Shown: piece after piece, positions 1 through 9,099 of the stretch
How positions within the stretch are numbered: the first letter of the stretch is position 1
Layout of the letters: each line of letters opens with the position of its first letter
NCBI GenBank assembly: GCA_020849275.1
Contig: JADLGO010000042.1
Span: forward strand, 1-49,234
Source: Chthonomonadales bacterium
Lineage (GTDB): Bacteria > Armatimonadota > Chthonomonadetes > Chthonomonadales > CAJBBX01
Reading direction: 5' to 3'
DNA length: 49,234 nucleotides
The notes under the pieces: model-generated
What the model saw: only the letters and a program-made list of their open reading frames with translations
Database searches by the model: none
What the model was told of the DNA's origin: nothing
Position numbers and translations under genes: made by a program

Positions 1-2662
1 CGTTGCGACGGATCTGCCCGCTGCCCCAGGCGTAGGCCGCCGTCCAGTTGGAGCCCTGTTTCTCCAGCAGGGGCAGGGTTCCTGCGTAGAGCGTCTCCGT
101 CGTCACCCCGCCCGCCGTGCGGCTGAAGCGCCGGCCCAGCGCGTCGTAGGCGTAATCGACCGTCGCGCCGCCGCTGGTGATGCTCACGAGCTGGCCGTCG
201 TAGTCGTAGCTCAGGCTGTGGCTGGTTCCCGAGAGCGTGCGGCCCGTCTGCTCGCCGTTGTCGTTGTACCCGTAGCTGTTGATGAAGCCGCCCGAGGTGC
301 TCGTCAGCGCGTCGTCCGCGTTGTAGCTGAAGCTCGTGGTGACGTTGTCGATGGTCTGAGAGGTGCGGTTGCCCACCCCGTCCACGCTGTAGGTGGCCGT
401 GAAGGCGTGCGCGCCGGTGCGCGTCTCGCCCACCAGGCGCCCGATCCCGTTGTAGTCCCAGGATACCGTCGAGTTGCCCGCCTCCGTGCAGGAGGTCCGC
501 TGGTTGTCGTCGTCGTAGCCGTAGCTGAAGGAGGAGAGCACCGTGCCGGTGCTGGTGCGGTTGGTCACGCTCGTCAGGCGCCCGGCGTCGTCGTAGGCGC
601 GGGTGGCCGTGGTGCCGTTGGGGTTGCTCAGGCTCGTCTGCGCCCCGGTGGCGTTGTAGCCGTAGGTGGCCGTCCCGGCCGTCTCCGTCACCTGGTAGAG
701 CTCGTTGCGGCCGGTGTAGGCCAGGGTGGTCGTCCGGGAGCTGGCGTCGGTGAAGGAGGAGAGCAGCCCCTTCTTGCCCGTGGCGTCCCAGGCGTAGCTC
801 ACCCGCGTGCTGCCGCCCAGGCTCTCGGCGGTCAGGCGGCCGGCGTTGTCGTAGGTGCGCGCCCACGTGCCTCGTGCGTCCGTCCATCCGATCAGGTGGT
901 TGCCGGCATCCCACGTGAAGCTCGGGTCGGTCCCGGTCGGGTAGTCGATGCCCACCACCCGGTTCCATTCGTCGAGCGTGTAGGTGGTCCCCCGCCCCAG
1001 CGCGTCGGTGCGCCCGGTGCGCGCGCCCAGGGCGTTCACCGCGAACTGCGTCTCGTGGCCCATGTGCGTGGTGACGCTGGTGAGCTGCCCGTGGGTGTCG
1101 TAGCCGTAATCGGTGGTGTGGTCGTTGTCGTCGGTCTTGCTGGCCAGGGTGCCGTTGGTGTTGGGGGTGTAGTCGGTGGTGGAGCGCACCACGCCCCCGG
1201 AGTCCTTGAGCTGCACCCGCGTGAGGTTGCCGCTGGTGTCGTAGGTGCTCACGGCCTGCTTGCCCAGCTCGCTGGTGGCCGTCAGCACCTCGTTGAAGGT
1301 GTTGTAGGTCCACGTGGTGGCGTGGCCGAGCGGGTCGGTGGCGGTGAGCTGGTTGCCGGCGCCGTCGAAGGTGGCGTCCCAGTGCTTGCCCCGTCGGTCG
1401 GTGACGCGCGTGACGAGGTTGGCGCTGTTGTAGGTGTAGCTCTCCGTGTTGTTGAGCGGGTCCACCACGGAGGAGAGCCGCTTGCTCTGCGTATCGTAGT
1501 TGTGCTTGGTCGTCTTGCCGTTGGGGTCGGTGACGGTGGTCTGCCCCATCGTGTAGGCGTAGGTCGTCTGGTTCTGGTAGGGGTCCCTGGCCCAGTCCAG
1601 GCTGTTGTCGGTGTAGTAGGCGAAGGTCCAGCTCTTGCCCCGCGGGTCGGTGAGGCTGGTGATGCAGTGGCTGGCGCTGTAGCCGAGCTCCAGGTCGTAG
1701 GCGGTGGGGGCGCCGCCCACCGTCACCTCGGGCAGTTCGACGCGGGTCAGGTTGCCGGAGGTGTAGGCGAGGCCCCACTGGCGCCCGAGCGGGTCGGTGA
1801 TGTAGTCGACCTTGCCGTTGGAGTAGTGAAGGGTGAGAGTGCGGTTGCTCGGGTCGACGATGCTGGTCAGGTAGCCGTTGGAGCGGTTGAGGCTGATGGT
1901 GTTGCCGTTGCGGTCGGTGATGGTGGCGCAGTACCAGTTGCCGCCGGTGGCGGTGAAGTGGTAGGTCACCTGCTCGCGAGTGGTCAGGTCGAAGGCGGTC
2001 CACTGCAGCGGGTTGCCGCTGGACTCCAGGCGCTCGAAGATCCCGCTCGGGGGCGTCCAGGTAGCGCCGTTGTCGGTGGTGACGAAGCTGTAGGAGAGGC
2101 CGGTGTCCCAGGTGAGGGTGAAGGTGGAGGATGTGGCGACGGCGGCGATGTCGGCGTAGGCCATCGTCCACTTGTAGCCGAGCTCGTCGTTGTGGGAGCC
2201 CTGGCTGTTGTGGTAGAGCGCGAAGCGCACCGGCATGCCGCCCCGGGCCGTCCAGCCGACCAGGGGGAGGGTGGTGAGCTTGTTGCCGTTGCCGGTGTTG
2301 ACGTCGCCGATGCTCCCCTCCCAGGGGTAGCTGGGCCCGGGCGCCGGGCTGAGGGTCACGGCGTGCTGGGGCACGGAGCCGAGCAGGGCGTAGCGGCCCC
2401 GCTCCGGCACGCTCAGGCGCGGCGGGCGGGGCGCGCGGGGGCCGGAGCCGCCCCATGCGGGGCCGGCCAGGCGCCAGGGTCCGCGGCTGGATTCCGGCCG
2501 CGCGCCGCCTGGCGGGGCGTGCGGGCGCTTTGCGGCGCCGGGCCCGGGGCGTCCGGGCGCCGAAGGCAGGGCCAGCGCGGAAACGGTTGACGACCAGAGG
2601 AAGCAGACGGCCACAACGGGCGCCAGTCGGCGCCAGCGCCGCGTCCATCGTCGGCGGTACAT
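1..2662 (-). CDS. RHS/YD-repeat secreted protein, 3' end outside window
   Basis: The reverse strand is open from an ATG at 2662 to the window edge, giving at least 887 residues. It begins with an arginine-rich n-region and a hydrophobic signal peptide (about residues 1-28, LAPVVAVCFLWSS), followed by a Pro/Gly/Ala-rich linker. The rest is typical RHS material: an N-terminal segment with FALYHNSQGSHNDELGYKW, then many YD-type repeats, for example VTDPNGKTTKHNYD and VDYAYDALGRRFSRT near the window edge. RHS proteins form hollow beta-barrel shells that often enclose a C-terminal toxin; that end lies outside the window, so no toxin or immunity gene can be named. A GGGAG ribosome-binding site lies about 11 bases before the ATG. 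The upstream region contains a G15/C15 tract and a perfect TATAAT. RHS-family assignment is firm; role (toxin delivery or surface structure) is unknown. Confidence 0.85.
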   Translation of the reverse strand, partial: MYRRRWTRRWRRLAPVVAVCFLWSSTVSALALPSAPGRPGPGAAKRPHAPPGGARPESSRGPWRLAGPAWGGSGPRAPRPPRLSVPERGRYALLGSVPQHAVTLSPAPGPSYPWEGSIGDVNTGNGNKLTTLPLVGWTARGGMPVRFALYHNSQGSHNDELGYKWTMAYADIAAVATSSTFTLTWDTGLSYSFVTTDNGATWTPPSGIFERLESSGNPLQWTAFDLTTREQVTYHFTATGGNWYCATITDRNGNTISLNRSNGYLTSIVDPSNRTLTLHYSNGKVDYITDPLGRQWGLAYTSGNLTRVELPEVTVGGAPTAYDLELGYSASHCITSLTDPRGKSWTFAYYTDNSLDWARDPYQNQTTYAYTMGQTTVTDPNGKTTKHNYDTQSKRLSSVVDPLNNTESYTYNSANLVTRVTDRRGKHWDATFDGAGNQLTATDPLGHATTWTYNTFNEVLTATSELGKQAVSTYDTSGNLTRVQLKDSGGVVRSTTDYTPNTNGTLASKTDDNDHTTDYGYDTHGQLTSVTTHMGHETQFAVNALGARTGRTDALGRGTTYTLDEWNRVVGIDYPTGTDPSFTWDAGNHLIGWTDARGTWARTYDNAGRLTAESLGGSTRVSYAWDATGKKGLLSSFTDASSRTTTLAYTGRNELYQVTETAGTATYGYNATGAQTSLSNPNGTTATRAYDDAGRLTSVTNRTSTGTVLSSFSYGYDDDNQRTSCTEAGNSTVSWDYNGIGRLVGETRTGAHAFTATYSVDGVGNRTSQTIDNVTTSFSYNADDALTSTSGGFINSYGYNDNGEQTGRTLSGTSHSLSYDYDGQLVSITSGGATVDYAYDALGRRFSRTAGGVTTETLYAGTLPLLEKQGSNWTAAYAWGSGQIRRN

Positions 2663-2738
2663 GGCGGCATGTCTCCCTTTCCGGACTGCTTGCGGGCGCC
2701 AGAGCGCTCCCACTTCGCATTCCGGTACCAGCATTTGC

Positions 2739-2753
2739 GGGGGGGGGGGGGGG
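2739..2753. repeat. 15-base G homopolymer upstream of the RHS gene
   Basis: An uninterrupted run of 15 G on the plus strand (C on the RHS sense strand) lies 77-91 bases upstream of the RHS start codon, in the divergent region between the RHS gene and the Asp-box gene. Tracts of this length are prone to slippage, so the length may vary between cells or may be a sequencing or assembly estimate. Confidence 0.9.
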
Positions 2754-2794
2754 CGAGTCCTTCTTCCGCGCGCCCAGATCCCGAAAAACCGGCA

Positions 2795-2800
2795 ATTATA
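2795..2800 (-). promoter_or_regulatory. Candidate -10 box for the RHS gene
   Basis: The minus strand reads TATAAT here, inside one of the few AT-rich patches of the region. No convincing TTGACA-like box is present 16-18 bases upstream. If used, transcription would start near 2788 and the poly-C tract would lie in the RHS 5' leader. Confidence 0.3.
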
Positions 2801-2909
2801 CGGGGAGGGAACACGATGCGCGTGCGTGTCGCGCGCATCGCCGCCGGAAGGTGAGCGCCGGGGACTCGGCGAACAGGTTCGCGTCCCGCACGCACCCCGG
2901 AGGTCCACC

Positions 2910-5159
2910 ATGCGAACGCTCGCACTCGCCGCCGCAGCCCTGCTGCTCACCACGCTCGCGGCGCGCCGGCCGGCCCGGCAGCCCGTGCGTTGGGAGCCCG
3001 TCGGCCTCTCGGGCGGCGGCGCCATGTTCACGCCGGCCATCAGCCCCGTGGACCCGCAACGGATGCTCGTCAACTGCGACATGAGCGCCGCGTACCTCTC
3101 GGAGGACGGCGCGCGCTCCTGGCGCATGCTGCGCTACGACCAGCTTCGCTCCAACATCCGGTGCCGGCCAGCGTTCCACCCCACCGACGCGCGCACGGTA
3201 TTCGCGGCCGGCGGCTGGGATGGCATGAAGGTGAGCCGCGACGGCGGAGCGACCTGGGAGCCGATCGGCGGCCTGCGAGACGAGCTGCGCGGCGAGATCC
3301 GAATCGACCCCGACGACCCCCGGCGCATGCTCGCGGGCACGGCGGCACACGTGTTCCGCTCCGCCGACGGCGGCGCAACCTGGACCGAGTGCGATGCACC
3401 CCGCGGCGAGCCGATGGCCTTCCACTTCGACCGCACGAGCCCGCCGGGCGCGCGCGTCTGCTTCGCAGCCACCAACGAGGGCATCTGGCGCTCCCGCGAC
3501 GCCGGGCGCACCTGGGAGAGCGCCATGGCCGGCCTGCCTCCGCGTGGCATTCAGGCCTTTGCGGGCGGATCGAGCCCCGGCGGCGAGGTCGTGCTCTACT
3601 GCGCCGTGCCGGGCGAGGAGCGCGAGGGCAGGTACGCGGGCGGTATCTACCGCTCCACCGACCGCGGCGACACCTGGCAGCCGGCGATGGGGCCAGGCCT
3701 CAACGTGGAGACCAGGGCGTTCGACGAATGGGCGATGGGCCCCGTCGCCCAGTACCTGCGGCTGGCCACCTCGGACGCGCGCCCGCGCACGGTCTACGCC
3801 CTCAACTCCAACACCGGCGTGCCTCCCCCACACCACGCCTCGGTCTACCGCTCCGACGACGCCGGAGGCTCCTGGCGGCCCACCTTCCAGGCCGACCCAC
3901 GGTTCCCTGGCTGCAACGTGGAGCCAGACTACACCGTGGCGACCGATGGCCAGTTCTACCAGGATCTGCCGTCGATGGCCGCCTGCTCCACCGACCCGGA
4001 CCGGTTGCTGCTCGTGGACGGCGGACGCTGTTACATCACGAGCGACGGCGGCCGGAGCTGGCGCTGCGGGCACACGCGGCGCGCCGACGCCGGCGGGCGG
4101 CCCGGTCCGGACAGCCGCTGGGTCTGCAACGGTCTGGTGGTGACGACCACCTGGAACACCTACGCGGACCCGCACGCCCCGGCCAACCGCTACATCTGCT
4201 ACACCGACATCGGCTTCGCCCGCTCCACCGACCGCGGCGCCACCTGGCAGTGGTGGCCGCTCCAGGGGCGCGCGCCGTGGCGCAACACCTGCTACGAGCT
4301 GGCGTTCGACCCGGACGCCGCCGGGAAGGTGTGGGGCGCCTTCTCGAACGTGCACGACATCCCCAACGACAACATCATCTCCGGCCGCCACAACAGCCGT
4401 GGCCCCGGCGGCGTCTGCGTGAGCACCGACCACGCCCTGACCTGGACGCCATCGAGTGCCGGCCTCCCCCGGGCCCCGGTGACCTCCGTCGTGGTGGACC
4501 CTCGCAGCCCCCCCGGCCACCGCGTGCTCTACGCCGGCGTCTTCGGCGAGGGGGTCTACCGCTCGACCGACGGCGGGAGTACCTGGGAGGCGCGGAACGC
4601 CGGCCTGGGAGCGCCGGACAACCGGCGGGTGTGCCGCGTGGCGCTGCACCGCGACGGCACGCTGTTCGCGCTCGTGACCGCCATGCGCCGCAACGGGCGC
4701 TTCCTGCCGGAGGGAGTGGGCCTCTACCGCTCGCGCGATGGCGGCGGACACTGGGAGAGCGCCGCGACACGGTTCCTGTGGCCCAAGGACTTCACCGTGG
4801 ACCCGCGCGACAGCCGCACTGTCTACCTGGGCGCCTGCGACGCGAACTCGGAGGAGCAGGGCGGCCTCTACCGGACTCGCGACGGCGGCGCCACCTGGAC
4901 CCGCATCGCGCGCAAGGGCCCGGAGCACTTCGGCGCCTACCTCCACCCGGCGCGCCCCGGATGGATCTACGCCACGCTCACCGAGGGCGCGCCGGGCGCG
5001 GGCCTCTGGCTCAGCCGCGACGGCGGAGCCACCTGGCAGCCGATGCGAGGCCTGCCCTTCGCCAACGCCCAGCGCGTAGCGGTGGACCCGGACGACCCGG
5101 ACCGCATCACCGTGACGACGTTCGGCGGCGGCGTGTGGCGGGGGCCCGCGGCCGGGTAG
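2910..5159 (+). CDS. Secreted Asp-box (BNR) beta-propeller protein, GH74/sortilin-like
   Basis: A 749-residue protein starting at an ATG preceded by CCGGAGGT (6-base spacing). Residues 1-20 (LALAAAALLLTTLAA) form a signal peptide. The body carries about twelve Asp-box motifs of the form S/T-x-D-x-G-x-x-W, such as SRDGGATWEP, STDRGDTWQP, TSDGGRSWRC and STDGGSTWEA. These mark consecutive blades of one or two seven-bladed propellers, as in GH74 xyloglucanases, Vps10/sortilin and sialidase-like proteins. Its length is close to GH74 enzymes, but I could not identify catalytic residues, so a non-enzymatic carbohydrate- or protein-binding role remains possible. It lies 154 bases upstream of the tricorn-like protease on the same strand and may be co-transcribed with it. 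The fold is well supported; the substrate is unknown. Confidence 0.8.
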   Translation: MRTLALAAAALLLTTLAARRPARQPVRWEPVGLSGGGAMFTPAISPVDPQRMLVNCDMSAAYLSEDGARSWRMLRYDQLRSNIRCRPAFHPTDARTVFAAGGWDGMKVSRDGGATWEPIGGLRDELRGEIRIDPDDPRRMLAGTAAHVFRSADGGATWTECDAPRGEPMAFHFDRTSPPGARVCFAATNEGIWRSRDAGRTWESAMAGLPPRGIQAFAGGSSPGGEVVLYCAVPGEEREGRYAGGIYRSTDRGDTWQPAMGPGLNVETRAFDEWAMGPVAQYLRLATSDARPRTVYALNSNTGVPPPHHASVYRSDDAGGSWRPTFQADPRFPGCNVEPDYTVATDGQFYQDLPSMAACSTDPDRLLLVDGGRCYITSDGGRSWRCGHTRRADAGGRPGPDSRWVCNGLVVTTTWNTYADPHAPANRYICYTDIGFARSTDRGATWQWWPLQGRAPWRNTCYELAFDPDAAGKVWGAFSNVHDIPNDNIISGRHNSRGPGGVCVSTDHALTWTPSSAGLPRAPVTSVVVDPRSPPGHRVLYAGVFGEGVYRSTDGGSTWEARNAGLGAPDNRRVCRVALHRDGTLFALVTAMRRNGRFLPEGVGLYRSRDGGGHWESAATRFLWPKDFTVDPRDSRTVYLGACDANSEEQGGLYRTRDGGATWTRIARKGPEHFGAYLHPARPGWIYATLTEGAPGAGLWLSRDGGATWQPMRGLPFANAQRVAVDPDDPDRITVTTFGGGVWRGPAAG

Positions 5160-5313
5160 CTCGCGCGCTCGGGCAAGCGCGATGTTCACCCGCGCGGCGG
5201 CCGACGGCCAACCGCGCCCCGCGGCACCTCCGGCGAAACCGGCGACCTCCGGGAGCAGTCTGAATGCAGGCCGCCTCGCGGCGGCCGTCACCTTCAACCA
5301 TGGGAGATCCAGC

Positions 5314-8300
5314 GTGACCCATCCATCCCGACGGGCGGCGATCGCCCTTGCCTGCTGCATCCTCCTTTCTGGCGCCGCGCGCGCCCGGCCGGCCCGGGCC
5401 GCCGGCCAGGCCGTCAGGCCCCATGCCGGTATGCTGCGCTACCCCGGCATCGGCCCCACGCACATCGCCTTCTCCTACGCCAACCGCCTCTGGCTGGCGC
5501 CCCGCGAGGCCGGCGAGGCCTCGCCCCTCGCCGGCCCGCCCGGGCCCGGCATGTTCCCGCGGTTCAGCGCCGACGGCAAGGCAGTCGCCTTCTCGGCCAA
5601 CTACGACGGTGACCGCGACCTCTACGTGATGCCCGCCGACGGCGGGATCCCGCGCAGAGTGACGCACCACCCCGGCACCGAGGTCCTGTGCGGTTGGACC
5701 CCGGAGGGCAGGCTGCTCTTCTGGATGTCTGGCCTAGCGGGCCTCGGCCGCATGACGCGCCTCTACACGGTCGCGCCGACTGGCGGGATGCCCACGGCGT
5801 TGCCGGTTCCCTACGGCGCCAATGGCTCCATCAGCGCGGACGGTCGATGGCTGGCCTATACGCCCCGCTCCACCGACACGCGCACCTGGAAGCGCTACCG
5901 AGGCGGCATGGCCACCGACATCTGGCTGTTCGACCTGCGCGAGCACAGGTCGCGCCGAATCACCGACTGGGAGGGCACCGACTCCCTGCCGATGTGGCAC
6001 GGAAGCAAGGTCTACTACCTCTCCGATGCCGGTCCCTCGCACCGCGAGAACATCTGGGTTTACGACGTGCCGAGCGGCAAGCGGGCCCAGGTGACCGCCT
6101 TCACGGAGTACGACGTGAAGTGGCCCTCGCTCGGGCCCGGGCCCAGGGGCGCCGGCGAGATCGTCTTTCAGCTTGGCCCCGACCTGAAGATCCTCGACCT
6201 CGAGACGCGCAGGTCGCGAGCGGTGGAGGTGCGGATTCCGGGCGAGCGCGCGACCATCCGACCCCGAGCGGTCGACGCCAGCCGCAACATCGCCGACTGG
6301 TCCGTCTCGCCAAGCGGCAAGCGGGCCGCCATCGAGGCGCGCGGAGACATCTGGACATCGCCGACGAAGGACGGCGTGCCGCGCAACCTAACGCGCACGG
6401 GCGGCGTCGCCGAGCGCAACCCGGCCTGGAGCCCGGACGGGCGCTGGATCGCGTACTTCTCGGACGCCACGGGCGAGTACCAGCTCTACATGACGCAGTC
6501 CGACGGGCGCGGAGAGACGCGCCAGCTCACCAAGGAAGGAGCGACCTTTCGCTACAACCCGACCTGGTCCCCCGACTCCAAACGTGTCGTCTTTACGGAC
6601 AAGTCCGGCGCGATGTACCTCCACACAGTGGAGGGGAGCGCCACGAAGCAGATCGACGTCGACCCGCTGGCCGAGATCCCCTCGCCGAGCTGGTCGCGCG
6701 ACGGCCGCTGGATCGCCTACAGCCGCTCCGACGCGAAGGCGCGCACCTCCGCCATCTGGCTCTATGACGTGGAGAAGGGGGAGCGCCGCCAGGTCACCAG
6801 CGGGACGTTTCCGGACTCGGGGCCGGTGTTCGACCGCAAGGGCGACTTCCTCTTCTTCGTTAGCAGCCGCCAGTTCCAGCCGACCTACGAGGACCTGGGC
6901 ACGACCTGGATCTACGACGGCACGCAGGTTCTGCTGGCCGTGCCGTTGCGCGCCGATGTCGCGTCTCCCTACCTGCCGAAGAGTAACGAGGAAACGTGGA
7001 AGGGAGAGGAGAAGTCCGCCGGCGACAAGCCGAAGGCCGCAGTGACACTCGAGCACGCGGCGGCGGCGGCGGTCGACGACGAGGTGAGCGGGACGTGGAA
7101 CGGCACCGCGACGAGCGACTCCCTGGCCGGCGGCGCGATGGCCTTCAAGATGACGCTGACGCTCGGCCCGGGCAACGCCGTCGCCGGCCGCGCCGAGTCG
7201 CCGATGGGCGCCGGCACCGTCACCGGGAGCTACGACCCCGCCAGCAAGGATCTCCGGCTCTCGGTCGCGATCGGTGGCGACACCGTCGTCGAGTTCGTCC
7301 TGCGCGTGAGCGGCGGCACGGCGTCCGGAACCGCATCGACCATGGGCCAGGTCGCCCAGGTGCGGATGACGCGCGAGGGAGGCGGGCCCGCAAAGCCCGA
7401 CGGGGACGGCAAGCCCGCCGCCGATGACAAGCCTGCCGCCGATGGCAAGCCCGCCGCCGACGGAAAGCCGCAGCCCGTCAAGATCGATCTGGACGGGTTC
7501 GAGGCCCGCGCTATCGAGCTTCCCGTGCGGGCCGGCGGCTTCGGCCGCCTGGCGGTCAATGACCGCAACCAGCTCCTCTTCGTGCGACGCTCCGCGCGCG
7601 GCGCGCAGGAGCCCTCCTCCATTAGGCTGTTCGACCTCAACGACGAGAAGAAGGAGGAGAAGATGGTCGTCTCCGGGGCCCAGGCCTTCGACATTACCCC
7701 GGACGGCAAGAAGCTCCTGGTGATCCGCGGCGCGAGCGCCACCGTGCAGGACGCCTCGCCGGGCGCAACGGGGGAGCCGGTGGTCACCGCTGGCATGACG
7801 ACCGAGATCGACCCGCGCGCGGAGTGGAAGCAGCTCTTCACGGACGCCTGGCGAATCATGCGGGACTTCTTCTACGCCCCCAACATGCACGGGCTCAACT
7901 GGGCCTCCGTGCGCGAGCAGTACGTGCGTATGTTGGACGACTGCGCCACCCGCGAGGACGTGAGCTATGTCATCTCCGAGATGATCTCCGAGCTCAACGT
8001 CGGCCACGCCTACTACTCCGGCGGCGACACGCAAGCGCAGCCAAACGTGCCCGTGGGAATGCTGGGCGCCGATCTCGAGCCGCACGGCGACGCCTACCGC
8101 ATCGCCCGCATCTACAACGGGGGCCCGTGGGACACCGACGCGCGCGGGCCGCTCACCGAGCCCGGCGTGAAGGTGAAGGAGGGCGACTACCTTCTGTCGG
8201 TCAACGGCGTACCGGTGGACCCGAAGGAAGACCCGTGGGCCCCATTCGTCGGCCTGGCCAACAAGGTCGTCACCATCACGGTCAGCGACAAGCCCAAGCG

Positions 8301-9039
8301 CGACCCCGACGCCCGCGAGGTGACGCTGCGCCTGCTCGGGAACGAGGGAAACCTGCGCTACCGCGCCTGGATCGAGCGCAACCGCGCCTACGTCGACGAG
8401 AAGAGCGGGGGGCGCGTGGGCTACATCTACGTGCCGGACACGGGCGTCAACGGCCAGAACGACCTGTTTCGCCAGTTCGTGGGGCAGAAGGGCAAGGAGG
8501 CCCTGATCATCGACGAGCGCTGGAACGGCGGGGGCCAGGTGCCCGCTCGCTTCATCGAGCTCCTCAACCGCCCGGTGACCAACTACTGGACCGGGCGCGA
8601 CGCGCCGCCGATGCCGTGGCCCCCGGATGGCCATTACGGCCCCAAGTGCATGCTCATCAACGGCGACGCCGGCTCGGGCGGCGACCTGTTCCCGTACCTG
8701 TTCCGCGCCGCCGGCCTTGGCAAGCTCATCGGCATGCGCACCTGGGGCGGCGTCGTGGGTATTGGCGGCAACCCGGGCCTGATCGACGGCGGCAGGGTCA
8801 CCGCACCGAACTTCGCCTTCTTCGAGAGCGCCACGAAATGGGGCATCGAGGGGCACGGAGTGGATCCGGACATCGAGGTGGTTGATGACCCGGCGAAGAT
8901 GCTGGACGGTGGCGACCCGCAACTCGATGCCGCCATCGCGCTGATGATGGACGAGGTGAAGCGGCACCCATACGCCATACCGAATCGCCCGCCCTACCCC
9001 GATCGGCGCGGCATGGGCATCCCGCCCTACCAGCGCTGA
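5314..9039 (+). CDS. Tricorn-type protease with an inserted beta domain
   Basis: A 1241-residue S41-family protease related to archaeal tricorn. I chose the GTG at 5314 because GGGAGA lies 6 bases upstream and the product then begins with a signal peptide (IALACCILLSGAARA); the frame stays open to 5182. The amino-terminal half is made of propeller repeats (SADGRWLAYTP, SPDGRWIAYFSD, SRDGRWIAYSRS). The carboxy-terminal half has the C1-PDZ-C2 arrangement: His898 in ELNVGHAYY, a PDZ-like region around residues 910-1010, and the nucleophile Ser1121 in GDAGSGGD. Family members cut peptides released by larger proteases. Unusually, residues about 590-690 form an extra beta-rich domain (starting EVSGTWNGTA) followed by a DGKPAA-type linker repeat. 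The signal peptide implies an envelope or periplasmic location, unlike the cytosolic archaeal enzyme. Confidence 0.88.
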   Translation: MTHPSRRAAIALACCILLSGAARARPARAAGQAVRPHAGMLRYPGIGPTHIAFSYANRLWLAPREAGEASPLAGPPGPGMFPRFSADGKAVAFSANYDGDRDLYVMPADGGIPRRVTHHPGTEVLCGWTPEGRLLFWMSGLAGLGRMTRLYTVAPTGGMPTALPVPYGANGSISADGRWLAYTPRSTDTRTWKRYRGGMATDIWLFDLREHRSRRITDWEGTDSLPMWHGSKVYYLSDAGPSHRENIWVYDVPSGKRAQVTAFTEYDVKWPSLGPGPRGAGEIVFQLGPDLKILDLETRRSRAVEVRIPGERATIRPRAVDASRNIADWSVSPSGKRAAIEARGDIWTSPTKDGVPRNLTRTGGVAERNPAWSPDGRWIAYFSDATGEYQLYMTQSDGRGETRQLTKEGATFRYNPTWSPDSKRVVFTDKSGAMYLHTVEGSATKQIDVDPLAEIPSPSWSRDGRWIAYSRSDAKARTSAIWLYDVEKGERRQVTSGTFPDSGPVFDRKGDFLFFVSSRQFQPTYEDLGTTWIYDGTQVLLAVPLRADVASPYLPKSNEETWKGEEKSAGDKPKAAVTLEHAAAAAVDDEVSGTWNGTATSDSLAGGAMAFKMTLTLGPGNAVAGRAESPMGAGTVTGSYDPASKDLRLSVAIGGDTVVEFVLRVSGGTASGTASTMGQVAQVRMTREGGGPAKPDGDGKPAADDKPAADGKPAADGKPQPVKIDLDGFEARAIELPVRAGGFGRLAVNDRNQLLFVRRSARGAQEPSSIRLFDLNDEKKEEKMVVSGAQAFDITPDGKKLLVIRGASATVQDASPGATGEPVVTAGMTTEIDPRAEWKQLFTDAWRIMRDFFYAPNMHGLNWASVREQYVRMLDDCATREDVSYVISEMISELNVGHAYYSGGDTQAQPNVPVGMLGADLEPHGDAYRIARIYNGGPWDTDARGPLTEPGVKVKEGDYLLSVNGVPVDPKEDPWAPFVGLANKVVTITVSDKPKRDPDAREVTLRLLGNEGNLRYRAWIERNRAYVDEKSGGRVGYIYVPDTGVNGQNDLFRQFVGQKGKEALIIDERWNGGGQVPARFIELLNRPVTNYWTGRDAPPMPWPPDGHYGPKCMLINGDAGSGGDLFPYLFRAAGLGKLIGMRTWGGVVGIGGNPGLIDGGRVTAPNFAFFESATKWGIEGHGVDPDIEVVDDPAKMLDGGDPQLDAAIALMMDEVKRHPYAIPNRPPYPDRRGMGIPPYQR
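7405..7470 (+). repeat. 18-base tandem repeat encoding DGKPAA
   Basis: Three full 18-base units and a partial fourth (7405, 7423, 7441, 7459) encode D-G/D-K-P-A-A repeats (residues 698-719) inside the tricorn-like gene. They form a charged flexible linker between the inserted beta domain and the second propeller. The units differ by only a few bases, so copy number may vary between strains. Confidence 0.85.
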
Positions 9040-9063
9040 CGTCGGCCCGCACCGGCGCAACAT

Positions 9064-9090
9064 GCCCCTCCCGGCCCGACCGGGAGGGGC
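9064..9090. terminator. Bidirectional hairpin between convergent genes
   Basis: An 11-bp perfect GC stem (GCCCCTCCCGG with its complement) and a 5-base loop lie between the stop of the tricorn-like gene (9039) and the stop of the convergent outer-membrane-factor gene (9100). No clear T tract follows on either strand, so intrinsic termination is inferred from position and stem strength. Confidence 0.6.
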
Positions 9091-9099
9091 GCCGGTCGC

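Noticed and set aside
218-2590. 790-codon open frame on the plus strand opposite the RHS gene
   Set aside because: Val/Gly/Arg/Ala-rich low-complexity translation; the minus strand carries the recognisable RHS repeats and signal peptide.
2796-5360. 854-codon minus-strand frame opposite the Asp-box gene
   Set aside because: Shadow of GC-rich codons; no domain, and the plus strand has twelve Asp-box motifs.
6388-9063. 891-codon minus-strand frame opposite the tricorn gene
   Set aside because: Composition artefact in antisense; catalytic motifs are on the plus strand.
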